Shown piece by piece: positions 55,424 through 63,107 of a stretch of 64,000 bases of DNA. A program made the position numbers and the translations under genes. Within the stretch, counting starts at the first letter, position 1. Each line of letters begins with the position of its first letter. This DNA comes from Rugosibacter sp. (GTDB taxonomy: Bacteria > Pseudomonadota > Gammaproteobacteria > Burkholderiales > Rhodocyclaceae), in contig JAUSMB010000006.1 of assembly GCA_030645365.1 (NCBI GenBank), positions 1-64,000 on the forward strand. Direction: 5' to 3'. The notes beneath the pieces were generated by a model that was given only the letters and a program-made list of their open reading frames with translations, searched no databases and was not told where the DNA came from.

Positions 55424-56338
55424 TCAAGCTGCGGCAAGTAATGCACCTTTCATTTTTTGGAGTGCTTTAGCCTCGATCTGGCGGATACGTTCGGCTGAAA
55501 CACCATACTCCGTGGCAAGTTCATGCAACGTTGCAACGGAATCCTCCTCGTGTACCAACCAGCGGCGCTGAATAATTTCACGGCTACGCGCATCAAGGCT
55601 AGCCAAAGCGCCTTGCAACCCTTCCTCTTGCAAGTGATCAAATTCCTTACGCTCAAGCATGGCTATAGGCTCACCACAACTGTCAGCAGTAAGATAGGCA
55701 ATCGGGGCAAAACGATCTTCATCGTCGTCAGAGGTCGGCTCTAGTGATACGTCGGCACCCGTGAAGCGGGTTTCCATCTCGATGACTTCTTCCGGCTTGA
55801 CGCCTAGCCGTTGCGCGATCATGTTTACGCCATCGACATCCAGCGTGCCAAAATTTCGTTGTGAACCGGGTAGTGATTCATCTTGCTGCGCTAATGATGC
55901 CTTGATACTACGCAAGTTGAAAAACAGTTTTCGCTGCGCCTTGGTCGTGGCAATTTTCACAAGCCGCCAGTTTTTGATGATGTACTCATGCATCTCGGCC
56001 TTGATCCAGTGCATAGCAAAAGAAACCAGCCGTACCCCACGGTTTGGATCGAAACGCTTCACTGCTTTCATCAAGCCGATATTGCCTTCCTGAATCAAAT
56101 CAGCGTGAGGCAGGCCATAGCCTAGATAGCCGCGAGCAATCGCAATGACTAACCGCAAATGGGAGGTCACTAAAGCCCGTGCCGCTTCGATATCGCCTTT
56201 TTCGGCCAAGCGACGTGCCAAGGCAAGCTCTTCTGCTTCGCTAAGCATAGGCATACGATTCGCGGCTGAAATATAAGCCTCGATACTTCCGCTACCGGAA
56301 ATGGTTGGAAACTGCTGGTGAGATAACGCGTAAGCCAT
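55424..56338 (-). CDS. rpoH: RNA polymerase sigma factor RpoH (sigma-32)
   Basis: Heat-shock sigma factor of 304 residues. Region 2 has HLRLVIAIARGYLGYGLPHADLIQEGNIGLMKAVKRFDP, the RpoH box is TTKAQRKLFFNLR, and region 4.2 (VATLHELATEYGVSAERIRQIEAKALQKMK) closes. The ATG has a perfect AGGAGG. A CIRCE-like element lies 25 bp upstream, suggesting HrcA control besides the usual mechanisms. Confidence 0.97.
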   Translation of the reverse strand: MAYALSHQQFPTISGSGSIEAYISAANRMPMLSEAEELALARRLAEKGDIEAARALVTSHLRLVIAIARGYLGYGLPHADLIQEGNIGLMKAVKRFDPNRGVRLVSFAMHWIKAEMHEYIIKNWRLVKIATTKAQRKLFFNLRSIKASLAQQDESLPGSQRNFGTLDVDGVNMIAQRLGVKPEEVIEMETRFTGADVSLEPTSDDDEDRFAPIAYLTADSCGEPIAMLERKEFDHLQEEGLQGALASLDARSREIIQRRWLVHEEDSVATLHELATEYGVSAERIRQIEAKALQKMKGALLAAA

Positions 56339-56362
56339 GGCTCTGCCTCCTAGGAAACTATA

Positions 56363-56389
56363 TTAGCACTCTAAGGGTGAGAGTGCCAA
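56363..56389. promoter_or_regulatory. CIRCE-like HrcA operator in front of rpoH
   Basis: TTAGCACTC, nine bases, GAGTGCCAA. The consensus CIRCE is TTAGCACTC-N9-GAGTGCTAA, so one mismatch in 18 conserved bases and the exact spacer. It covers the leader or promoter region of rpoH on the minus strand (start codon at 56338). Confidence 0.88.
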
Positions 56390-56437
56390 TAGCGGTGTAA
56401 GTTCCATCTAGCTGGCCGCTAATGGCTGGAAAGCACG

Positions 56438-57337
56438 TCAGGAATGGCGCAAGTGTTGCCCAAGTGATAACAATGCGCCTAGCCAGCCAAGTCCGGTTGC
56501 TATGCCTAGCAACAGCGCAGCGTCTGCCAAGCTCAAAGACTGTAAGGAATAGGTGAATTCATACAAGTGCAGCAGTTCATCTAGCGGCGTGCGCAGCCAC
56601 CACGCAGCGGCGGCAATCAGCAACCATGCCGTGGCACCACCTGCAAAACCCAATAAGGCACCAAAATACAGGAAAGGTCGGCAAATAAATCCGTTGGTCG
56701 CACCTAGCAATTGTGACACCTCAATTTCAGCGCGATGAGTTAAAACTTGCATGCGAATAATATTGAAGGTGATGGCAGTCAATCCGGTAGCTAATAATCC
56801 GCCTAGCAGAGTGACAACATTTCGTCCCAGGCGAAGCAAGGCTTCCAGTCTTCTAGCCCATGCTGAATCGAGCTGAACATGTGCGACTTTAGGCCATTGA
56901 CGAAATTCTTCGACCAGCAAATCAAGGGTTGCGGGCTGATCGTCAATGGCTGTGACAATAAACGCATCGGGAAATGGGTTGTTTGGCAAGACATCAATGA
57001 CTTCTCGCAAGCCTGCATTGGCTTTCATTCGCTGCAAGGTATCTTCGCGCGGGAGAAAGCGTTGCTGTTTTACGGCCGGATGTTTTTTTAGGCGCGCACC
57101 GAGTTCGGTCGCTGCACCGCGCCCTGCATCTGTTGCCATGAATACGGAAATTTGCGGTGTAGCAGATGTGCTGCCCATAAGCCGTTGAACATTGTTTAGC
57201 AGCATCTGGCCGCCAGCGGGGAGCGCTAGCGCAACGCCGATGGCCAGCAGCGACAATAGTGTGATTAGTGGTGCTGCGATTAGCCGACGTAAGGCTATTC
57301 GCAAGGCACGGCCATGATTAACGAGCCAGATGTTCAT
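56438..57337 (-). CDS. ftsX: Cell division protein FtsX
   Basis: Membrane partner of FtsE, coupling peptidoglycan hydrolase activation to division. 299 residues from MNIWLVNHGRALRIAL; the long frame to 57430 crosses ftsE. Four TM helices (PLITLLSLLAIGVALAL, VVTLLGGLLATGLTAITFNII, the AWLLIAAAAWW stretch, and the last near the C-terminus) and an extracellular domain with the LKKHPAVKQQRFLPREDTLQRM segment. 19 bp from ftsE. Confidence 0.95.
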   Translation of the reverse strand: MNIWLVNHGRALRIALRRLIAAPLITLLSLLAIGVALALPAGGQMLLNNVQRLMGSTSATPQISVFMATDAGRGAATELGARLKKHPAVKQQRFLPREDTLQRMKANAGLREVIDVLPNNPFPDAFIVTAIDDQPATLDLLVEEFRQWPKVAHVQLDSAWARRLEALLRLGRNVVTLLGGLLATGLTAITFNIIRMQVLTHRAEIEVSQLLGATNGFICRPFLYFGALLGFAGGATAWLLIAAAAWWLRTPLDELLHLYEFTYSLQSLSLADAALLLGIATGLGWLGALLSLGQHLRHS

Positions 57338-57356
57338 TGGAAACTTAAGGCAGCCA

Positions 57357-58004
57357 TCAGGCGACTGAGCATCCGTGATCCAGGCGGAGCGTTCGCGCAT
57401 CAGGAAATAAGTGGCCGTCATAGGTTGCAATCAACACGGTGACGCCGGCGCGGTGAAATTCGTGAAAAATGCGTGCGACATCGGCTGCTGTTTCAGCATC
57501 AAGGTGCGCTGTAGGTTCATCCGCGAGGAGTAGTGCAGGGCGGCTAACGACGGCGCGGGCAATGGCGAGACGTTGTTGTTCACCACCAGACAGTGCAATC
57601 GGTAGCGCTTTTTCGCGCATAGCCAAACCGACTTTATCCAGTGCAGCCCTGACGCGCTGCATGGCTTCTTTGGGAGGAAAGCCAATAATGGACAGTGGGA
57701 GCATGACATTTTCAAAAACCGAACGATCGAAAAGCAGTTTTTGATCTTGCAGCACAAGTCCCAGACGTCGGCGCAAGAAAGGCAGGGCCGAGCGTGAAAG
57801 GGTACCGACATTTTGCCCACCCACCAGCACTGCACCGGACGTTGGTTTCTCGATCGCCGCAACAAGCTTGATCAACGTTGATTTCCCGGCGCCCGAGTGG
57901 CCACTGACAATCAACATGTCGCCCGCTGTCATTTCGAAGCTTAGCGCAGATAAGGCATCAATGCCCGGGGGATAACGTTTGGCGACGCGGTCAAAACGAA
58001 TCAT
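57357..58004 (-). CDS. ftsE: Cell division ATP-binding protein FtsE
   Basis: 215 residues. [25 protein letters not shown], Walker [11 protein letters not shown]-loop [22 protein letters not shown], signature LSGGEQQR and Walker [14 protein letters not shown]. Standard FtsE has ADEPTGNLD; the AH pair is an unremarkable variant. Upstream of ftsX in one operon. Confidence 0.97.
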   Translation of the reverse strand: MIRFDRVAKRYPPGIDALSALSFEMTAGDMLIVSGHSGAGKSTLIKLVAAIEKPTSGAVLVGGQNVGTLSRSALPFLRRRLGLVLQDQKLLFDRSVFENVMLPLSIIGFPPKEAMQRVRAALDKVGLAMREKALPIALSGGEQQRLAIARAVVSRPALLLADEPTAHLDAETAADVARIFHEFHRAGVTVLIATYDGHLFPDARTLRLDHGCSVA

Positions 58005-58108
58005 GAGTCGAAAGGGTTTGTAGGGATGTTACGCAGATGGCCAAGTGTGACGATCAAGTTGAGGACAGAGTTTACCGCAGAGTTTACTGTCTCCTGCGAC
58101 ACCTTACG

Positions 58109-58135
58109 CGCCGTATCACCAAAGCCGACTTTATG
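58109..58135 (-). repeat. Intergenic dispersed repeat copy between ftsE and phaZ
   Basis: Reverse complement reads AAAGTCGGCTTTGGTGATAC then GGCGCG. The central GCGCT is replaced by GCTTT. It lies in the 145-bp stretch between the phaZ stop and the ftsE start, in untranslated DNA that otherwise shows nothing. Confidence 0.78.
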
Positions 58136-58149
58136 TATTCGATAATGGG

Positions 58150-59391
58150 TTATTCATTAAAATCATGAATAAACGCTCGCACGCGTGGGTAGATCTGCCT
58201 ATCCCAGCGTTTGCCATTGAATACACCGTAGTGGCCGGCACCAGGTTGAAGGTGATGTTGCTTGCGATAAGGCGCGAGCTTGCTACACAGATCATGCGCC
58301 GACAGCGTCTGACCGATGGAACAAATATCATCCTTTTCGCCTTCTATCGTAAACAACGCGGTACGACGAATTGCCGAAGGATCTACCCGCTTGCCACGGT
58401 ATTCAAAATTTCCCAAGGGCAGTGCATGCTCCTGAAAAACGAGGCGCACGGTTTCAAGATAGAACTCAGCGGGCATATCCATCATCGCCAGATATTCCGA
58501 GTAAAAATCCTTGATGCTTTCGGCCTTGGCATGGTCACCATTCACTCGACTAGCGTACATGTTGCGAAATGAGTCCCGATGGCGTTCAGCGTTCATGCTC
58601 AAAAAAGCGGAGATCTGCAAATAGCCCGGATACACACGGCGCAAAGCACCTTTGTAACGCAAAGGCACCAGGCCAATCAAGTTCTCTTCAAACCACTCAA
58701 TCGGTTTATCTGCTGCCAACTTGTTGACGACGCTGGGGTTGATGCGGCAGTCAATAGGGCCTGCCATTAACGTCATGCTGCGCGGCTGGTTGGGGCTTTG
58801 TTCTGCGGCCATGACAGCAACTGCTGCGAGCGTGCCAACTGTTGGCTGGCAAATAGAAACCAGGTGAGTTTCCGGCCCCAGCCAGTCAATAAATTCGATC
58901 AAATGACCAATGAAGGCATTCATGTCGAAGGTGCCCGCACTCAGAGGGACATCACGGATGTTATGCCAGTCGGTGATGTACACATCGTGATGCTGGAGCA
59001 GTGTGCGTGCGGTACTGGCAAGCAGGGTAGCAAAGTGGCCCGAGATGGGCGCGATTAGCAGCACTTTGGGGCCGGGGTTGGGCGTGTCTTTACGAAAGTG
59101 CAGCAAGGTGGCGAAGGGCGTGACATGCGCTGCATCTTCATGCACAGCGATTTTTTGTCCCTCTATTTCAATCGAGTCAATGCCAAAACTTGGCCGCTCA
59201 TGCGTCAAGCCAGCTAAAGTCATGGCCTCACACAGGGCAGTCAGTTTGCGCACGGTGATGCTATCCGGTAGCCAGGACATGGTTTGGCGTAACCAAGGGG
59301 CGAGCACACGGGCGGTGCTGCGCATGGGATAGCAGGCATCAAAAAGAGCCTGATACATCTGGTAGTGGGGGGCAATTGTAGCAATCAACAT
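58150..59391 (-). CDS. phaZ: Intracellular polyhydroxyalkanoate depolymerase
   Basis: Mobilises PHA granules. 413 residues with MLIATIAPHYQMYQALFDACYPMRSTARVLAPWL, the typical PhaZ1 N-terminus. The lipase-box analogue SICQPT carries the catalytic Cys (as in Cupriavidus PhaZ1), and GEKDDICSIGQT..HLQPGAGHYGVFNG supplies the Asp and His. It lacks a signal peptide, so it acts in the cytosol. Complements phaC at 0.8 kb, though 55 kb away. Confidence 0.95.
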   Translation of the reverse strand: MLIATIAPHYQMYQALFDACYPMRSTARVLAPWLRQTMSWLPDSITVRKLTALCEAMTLAGLTHERPSFGIDSIEIEGQKIAVHEDAAHVTPFATLLHFRKDTPNPGPKVLLIAPISGHFATLLASTARTLLQHHDVYITDWHNIRDVPLSAGTFDMNAFIGHLIEFIDWLGPETHLVSICQPTVGTLAAVAVMAAEQSPNQPRSMTLMAGPIDCRINPSVVNKLAADKPIEWFEENLIGLVPLRYKGALRRVYPGYLQISAFLSMNAERHRDSFRNMYASRVNGDHAKAESIKDFYSEYLAMMDMPAEFYLETVRLVFQEHALPLGNFEYRGKRVDPSAIRRTALFTIEGEKDDICSIGQTLSAHDLCSKLAPYRKQHHLQPGAGHYGVFNGKRWDRQIYPRVRAFIHDFNE

Positions 59392-59597
59392 GAATCCTTT
59401 CCCAATTAGGGTGCTACTAGTACAAGCAAGATACGTGCATGGATTTCATTTTTGGGAAATCAAATGGGAACCAAATTCCATGGTACGCACTTTGCTTTAC
59501 AACATCTTGTAACAATACCACGAATAAGAGATATTATCCCTTTAACAAGCCCTGGCCTGATTGGGGTCTTCATTCTTTGCGGATACTGGAGTTTCCC

Positions 59598-60260
59598 ATG
59601 ACCAAGGCTAAAGCAAGCCTCACTCTGAGCAGCAAAAATTATTCTTCATGGTCTTTGCGCGGCTGGTTGCTGGTGCGCTTTGCAGGATTACCATTCACCG
59701 AGCGGCTGGTTGCTACTGATGATGCGTCGGCCAAGGCTGAGTTGCTGTTGCTTTCGCCATCGGTTCTTGTGCCCCGGCTGGAACACGATGGCATTTCTGT
59801 CTGGGACACTTTGGCTATTGCTGAATATCTTGACGAGATCAAACCGAAAGCTGGCTTGCTACCTGCTGATCAGGCTGCGCGTGCGCACTGCCGTTCTATC
59901 TGCGGCGAAATGCACTCTGGATTTTCTGCCCTGCGCTCGGCACTGCCGATGAACCTCAATACCACAGTAAAGAACTTTGCCATTTGGTCGCGTGCCAAAG
60001 GCGACATCGAGCGTATCACTGACATTTGGCGCGATTGTCTTACCCGCTACGGCGGGCCTTGGCTGTTTGGCAAGCAGCGCGGCATGGCTGACGCCATGTA
60101 TGCGCCGGTAGTCACGCGGTTTCTGACCTACAGCGTTGAGCTCGACCCCGTTTGTGCTGCTTATTGCCAAACAGTGATCGCCATGCCAGAAATGCACGAG
60201 TGGATTGCTGCGGCAAAACTTGAGCCGACTGATATTGAGGAGCTTGAAGTCGAGTTTTGA
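59598..60260 (+). CDS. Glutathione S-transferase family protein
   Basis: 220 residues from the ATG at 59598 with GGAG upstream. N-terminal thioredoxin-fold domain with LTLSSKNYSSWSLRGWLLVRFAGLPFTERLV, VLVPRLEHDGISVWDTLAIAEYL (glutathione-binding) and an alpha-helical C-domain. Similar to maleylacetoacetate-isomerase-like GSTs of proteobacteria; substrate unknown. The 206-bp gap before it holds the divergent phaZ and GST starts. Confidence 0.88.
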   Translation: MTKAKASLTLSSKNYSSWSLRGWLLVRFAGLPFTERLVATDDASAKAELLLLSPSVLVPRLEHDGISVWDTLAIAEYLDEIKPKAGLLPADQAARAHCRSICGEMHSGFSALRSALPMNLNTTVKNFAIWSRAKGDIERITDIWRDCLTRYGGPWLFGKQRGMADAMYAPVVTRFLTYSVELDPVCAAYCQTVIAMPEMHEWIAAAKLEPTDIEELEVEF

Positions 60261-60493
60261 TCGTCTACCGGTGCACTATCCTGGTGCGAAAATTCCGCTT
60301 ATGCGCCAAAGTGGAAGAAGTTAACGCTGGAAGATGACCGTTTTTAATCATCCGGTGACTGATTTGCGCTAGTGCCGTAACGGATGCTTATCAAACAAGC
60401 TGAAGGGACAGCGCCGCGTTTCGTGGAATTTTTTCGGTCTGCCCAATATCCTGCGCAATGTATCGACTGCCGGTTCTTGCTCCTGTTGTCTGC
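60261..60493. other. Convergent intergenic region with an NtrC-like dyad
   Basis: No gene is credible here. TGCACTATCCTGGTGCG at 60272-60288 fits the NtrC consensus at about 14 of 17 positions, but I found no GG-N10-GC sigma-54 promoter beside it. Both flanking genes end at this region, so a regulatory role would require an unseen transcript. Confidence 0.35.
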
Positions 60494-61543
60494 TTAAGCG
60501 ACGGTATTTTCTGGTTCTGTCAGGAGCGCCTCGACAAACTCATCGACGCGGAACGGCTGCAAGTCATCAATGCCTTCGCCTACGCCAATGAAACGAACGG
60601 GCTTGGGGCATTGGCGGGCGATGGCGGCCAGCACGCCCCCTTTGGCGGTACCATCCAGTTTGGTCAGTATGAGGCCTGTTACGTGGATGGATTGATCGAA
60701 CGCTTTGACTTGCTGTACGGCGTTCTGGCCAATGTTGGCATCCAGCACCAGCAAGACTTCATGCGGGCCGGTGGCATCGATTTTTTGAATGACGCGGCGC
60801 ACCTTGGCAATTTCTTCCATCAGATGTAATTGGGTGGGCAAGCGGCCTGCGGTATCGGCCAGGACAATATCAATATTGCGCGCGCGCGCGGCGCTGATTG
60901 CGTCAAACACCACGGCGGCAGGATCGCCAGATTCTTGTGCGATGACCGCTATGCCATTGCGTTCGCCCCAGATTTTGAGTTGCTCACGCGCGGCTGCGCG
61001 GAAGGTGTCGCCTGCGGCGAGCAGCACGCTCTTGCCCTGGCTCTGAAAGTATTTCGCCAGCTTGCCGATAGAGGTGGTTTTTCCCGCGCCATTCACACCG
61101 GCAATCATTATGACGAAGGGCTTGTGGGCAGTCACATCCAGTGGTCGTTCCAGCGGCGCGAGCAATGTCGTCAGCCGGTCGGCCAGCACTTGGCGTAGTT
61201 GCGAGGGACTTTCGAGCGCGTTTTTCTTGACGGCTGATTTGAGTTCATCCAGCAACCATTGCGTTGCGTCGATGCCACAATCAGCGGTGAGCAGTGTGGT
61301 CTCAAGATCTTCCAGCAGCGCTTCGTCAATTCGATTGCGGCTGAACAACTCACCCAGCGGCGTGGTGAGCGCTGCGCGCGTACGCGAGAGGCCCGCTTTC
61401 AGCCGGTCGCGCCATGAGGTGGCGACGGGTGTGGCGGCAGGTGTGGCAGCCAACGTTGCGTCGTGATCACTGGTTGCCGTGTCAGCCGCGTCGGGCATGC
61501 TCAACGCGGAGGGCTTGTCCTTTTTTTTGAGGAAACTAAACAT
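60494..61543 (-). CDS. ftsY: Signal recognition particle receptor FtsY
   Basis: GTPase that docks SRP-ribosome complexes at the membrane. Short acidic/Ala-rich A-domain (residues 1-50), then N and G domains: [19 protein letters not shown] (G1), [27 protein letters not shown] and [10 protein letters not shown]. 349 residues. Divergent from the M16 peptidase pair. Confidence 0.97.
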   Translation of the reverse strand: MFSFLKKKDKPSALSMPDAADTATSDHDATLAATPAATPVATSWRDRLKAGLSRTRAALTTPLGELFSRNRIDEALLEDLETTLLTADCGIDATQWLLDELKSAVKKNALESPSQLRQVLADRLTTLLAPLERPLDVTAHKPFVIMIAGVNGAGKTTSIGKLAKYFQSQGKSVLLAAGDTFRAAAREQLKIWGERNGIAVIAQESGDPAAVVFDAISAARARNIDIVLADTAGRLPTQLHLMEEIAKVRRVIQKIDATGPHEVLLVLDANIGQNAVQQVKAFDQSIHVTGLILTKLDGTAKGGVLAAIARQCPKPVRFIGVGEGIDDLQPFRVDEFVEALLTEPENTVA

Positions 61544-61662
61544 AGAGGTGAGATGTCAGAGGCGGAAGCGATAAGATGTCGCGCAGGAATAATTTTAACA
61601 GAGCACCTTCGCTTGCATTGATCTTTCAGCGATTACCTAACAGTTACTTACTGACTTCGACC

Positions 61663-63048
61663 ATGAAATTGCCTATTTGCCTTGCCATGTTGTTATTTGT
61701 CGGCGTATCACCAGCGCCGACTTTTGCTAATCCGGTGCTCAATACATTTGAAACCACTTTATCCAATGGGCTGCGTGTGATCGTCAAAGAAGATCATCGC
61801 GCGCCCACGGTAGTGCACATGGTTTGGTATCGCGCCGGTAGCATGGACGAAAAAGATGGCACATCCGGCGTAGCGCATGTGCTGGAACATTTAATGTTCA
61901 AAGGCACCAAGCGATTGCCCTCAGGCGAATTCAACCAGCGCGTGGCTGCCGCAGGTGGACAGGATAATGCGTTTACTTCCTACGACTACACCGCATATTT
62001 TCAAATTATTCCCAAGGCGGCATTGCCCGAAATGATGCAGCTTGAAGCCGATCGAATGGCGAATCTGGTGTTTACGCCGGCGGAGTTTGCTTCGGAAATC
62101 AAAGTGGTGATGGAAGAGCGTCGTTTGCGCACGGATGATAATCCACAGGCGCAGGTGTTTGAGGCAGCCCGTGGTGCCGCGTTTTTAGCGCACCCTTATC
62201 GTCGCCCGATCATCGGCTGGATGAATGATCTGGAACATCTGACCTGGCAAGATGCACATCATTGGTATACCCAGTGGTACACGCCAAGCAATGCGTATGT
62301 CGTAGTGGTAGGCGATGTCAATCACAAGGAAGTATTCCGGTGGGCGAAAAAGTATTACGGTGTGCATAAAGCCCGCGCGCTGCCTGAACGTAAACCACAG
62401 AATGAGCCGGAACAAAAAGGCTGGCGACGTGTGAGCGTCAAGGCACCGGCCAAGTTACCCTACCTTTCCATGCTTTGGAAAGTGCCGCGTATGAATGATG
62501 TGCATAAAGACCGTGATCCTTATGCGCTAGAAGTTCTCGCCGCGATTCTGGATGGCAATGACACGTCGCGGTTGGCCAAGAATCTGGTGCGGGGTGGGCG
62601 TATTGCGCAATCCGCCGGTGCAGGTTATGACGGCACGGTGCGTGGTGAAGCAACCTTTATGATAGATGGCCAACCGACAGAGGGGCGCAGTGTGGCCGAG
62701 TTAGAGGCGGCCTTGCGCGCAGAAATCACCCGCATCCAAGTGGCTGGAATTACCCCGGAAGAACTATCTCGCGTGAAGATCCAGCTCATTGCCGGACAAA
62801 CCTACAAGCGGGATTCGCTCATGGCGCAGGCAATGGAAATTGGCGGCATGGAGGCTGTTGGCTTGTCGTGGCGCGACGTTGATTCGCTGGTTGATCAACT
62901 CAAAGGCGTTACCGCAGCAGAAGTTCAGGCCGTCGCTCAAAAATATTTCAAGGATGACGCATTGACCATTACCGTACTTGACCCGCAGCCGATGGATGCC
63001 GCTGATCCCAAGCCTTCCGCAAACCCTGCGATTAAGACGCTGCATTAA
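61663..63048 (+). CDS. M16 zinc metallopeptidase (catalytic subunit)
   Basis: 461 residues from the ATG at 61663, giving a signal peptide MKLPICLAMLLFVGVSPAPTFANP; the earlier start at 61576 is less likely. The inverted zinc motif HVLEH with its downstream Glu (VVMEERRLRTDDNP region) marks an active M16B protease, periplasmic. The signal-peptide end SPAPTF is written by a dispersed repeat copy. Its stop is 60 bp from the next M16 gene, so they form a pair like other catalytic/non-catalytic M16B dimers. Confidence 0.93.
   Translation: MKLPICLAMLLFVGVSPAPTFANPVLNTFETTLSNGLRVIVKEDHRAPTVVHMVWYRAGSMDEKDGTSGVAHVLEHLMFKGTKRLPSGEFNQRVAAAGGQDNAFTSYDYTAYFQIIPKAALPEMMQLEADRMANLVFTPAEFASEIKVVMEERRLRTDDNPQAQVFEAARGAAFLAHPYRRPIIGWMNDLEHLTWQDAHHWYTQWYTPSNAYVVVVGDVNHKEVFRWAKKYYGVHKARALPERKPQNEPEQKGWRRVSVKAPAKLPYLSMLWKVPRMNDVHKDRDPYALEVLAAILDGNDTSRLAKNLVRGGRIAQSAGAGYDGTVRGEATFMIDGQPTEGRSVAELEAALRAEITRIQVAGITPEELSRVKIQLIAGQTYKRDSLMAQAMEIGGMEAVGLSWRDVDSLVDQLKGVTAAEVQAVAQKYFKDDALTITVLDPQPMDAADPKPSANPAIKTLH
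61699..61725 (-). repeat. Dispersed repeat copy in the M16 signal peptide
   Basis: Reverse complement reads AAAAGTCGGCGCTGGTGA then TACGCCGAC. GTCGGCG and CGCCGAC form a perfect 7-bp inverted repeat around 9 bases. Translated on the plus strand as VGVSPAPTF at the signal-peptide cleavage region. Confidence 0.9.
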
Positions 63049-63107
63049 TGAGTGTGCAAATGACGACCCCGATCCATTTAATAGTAATACTTGGTTGCAG
63101 AAAGCTT

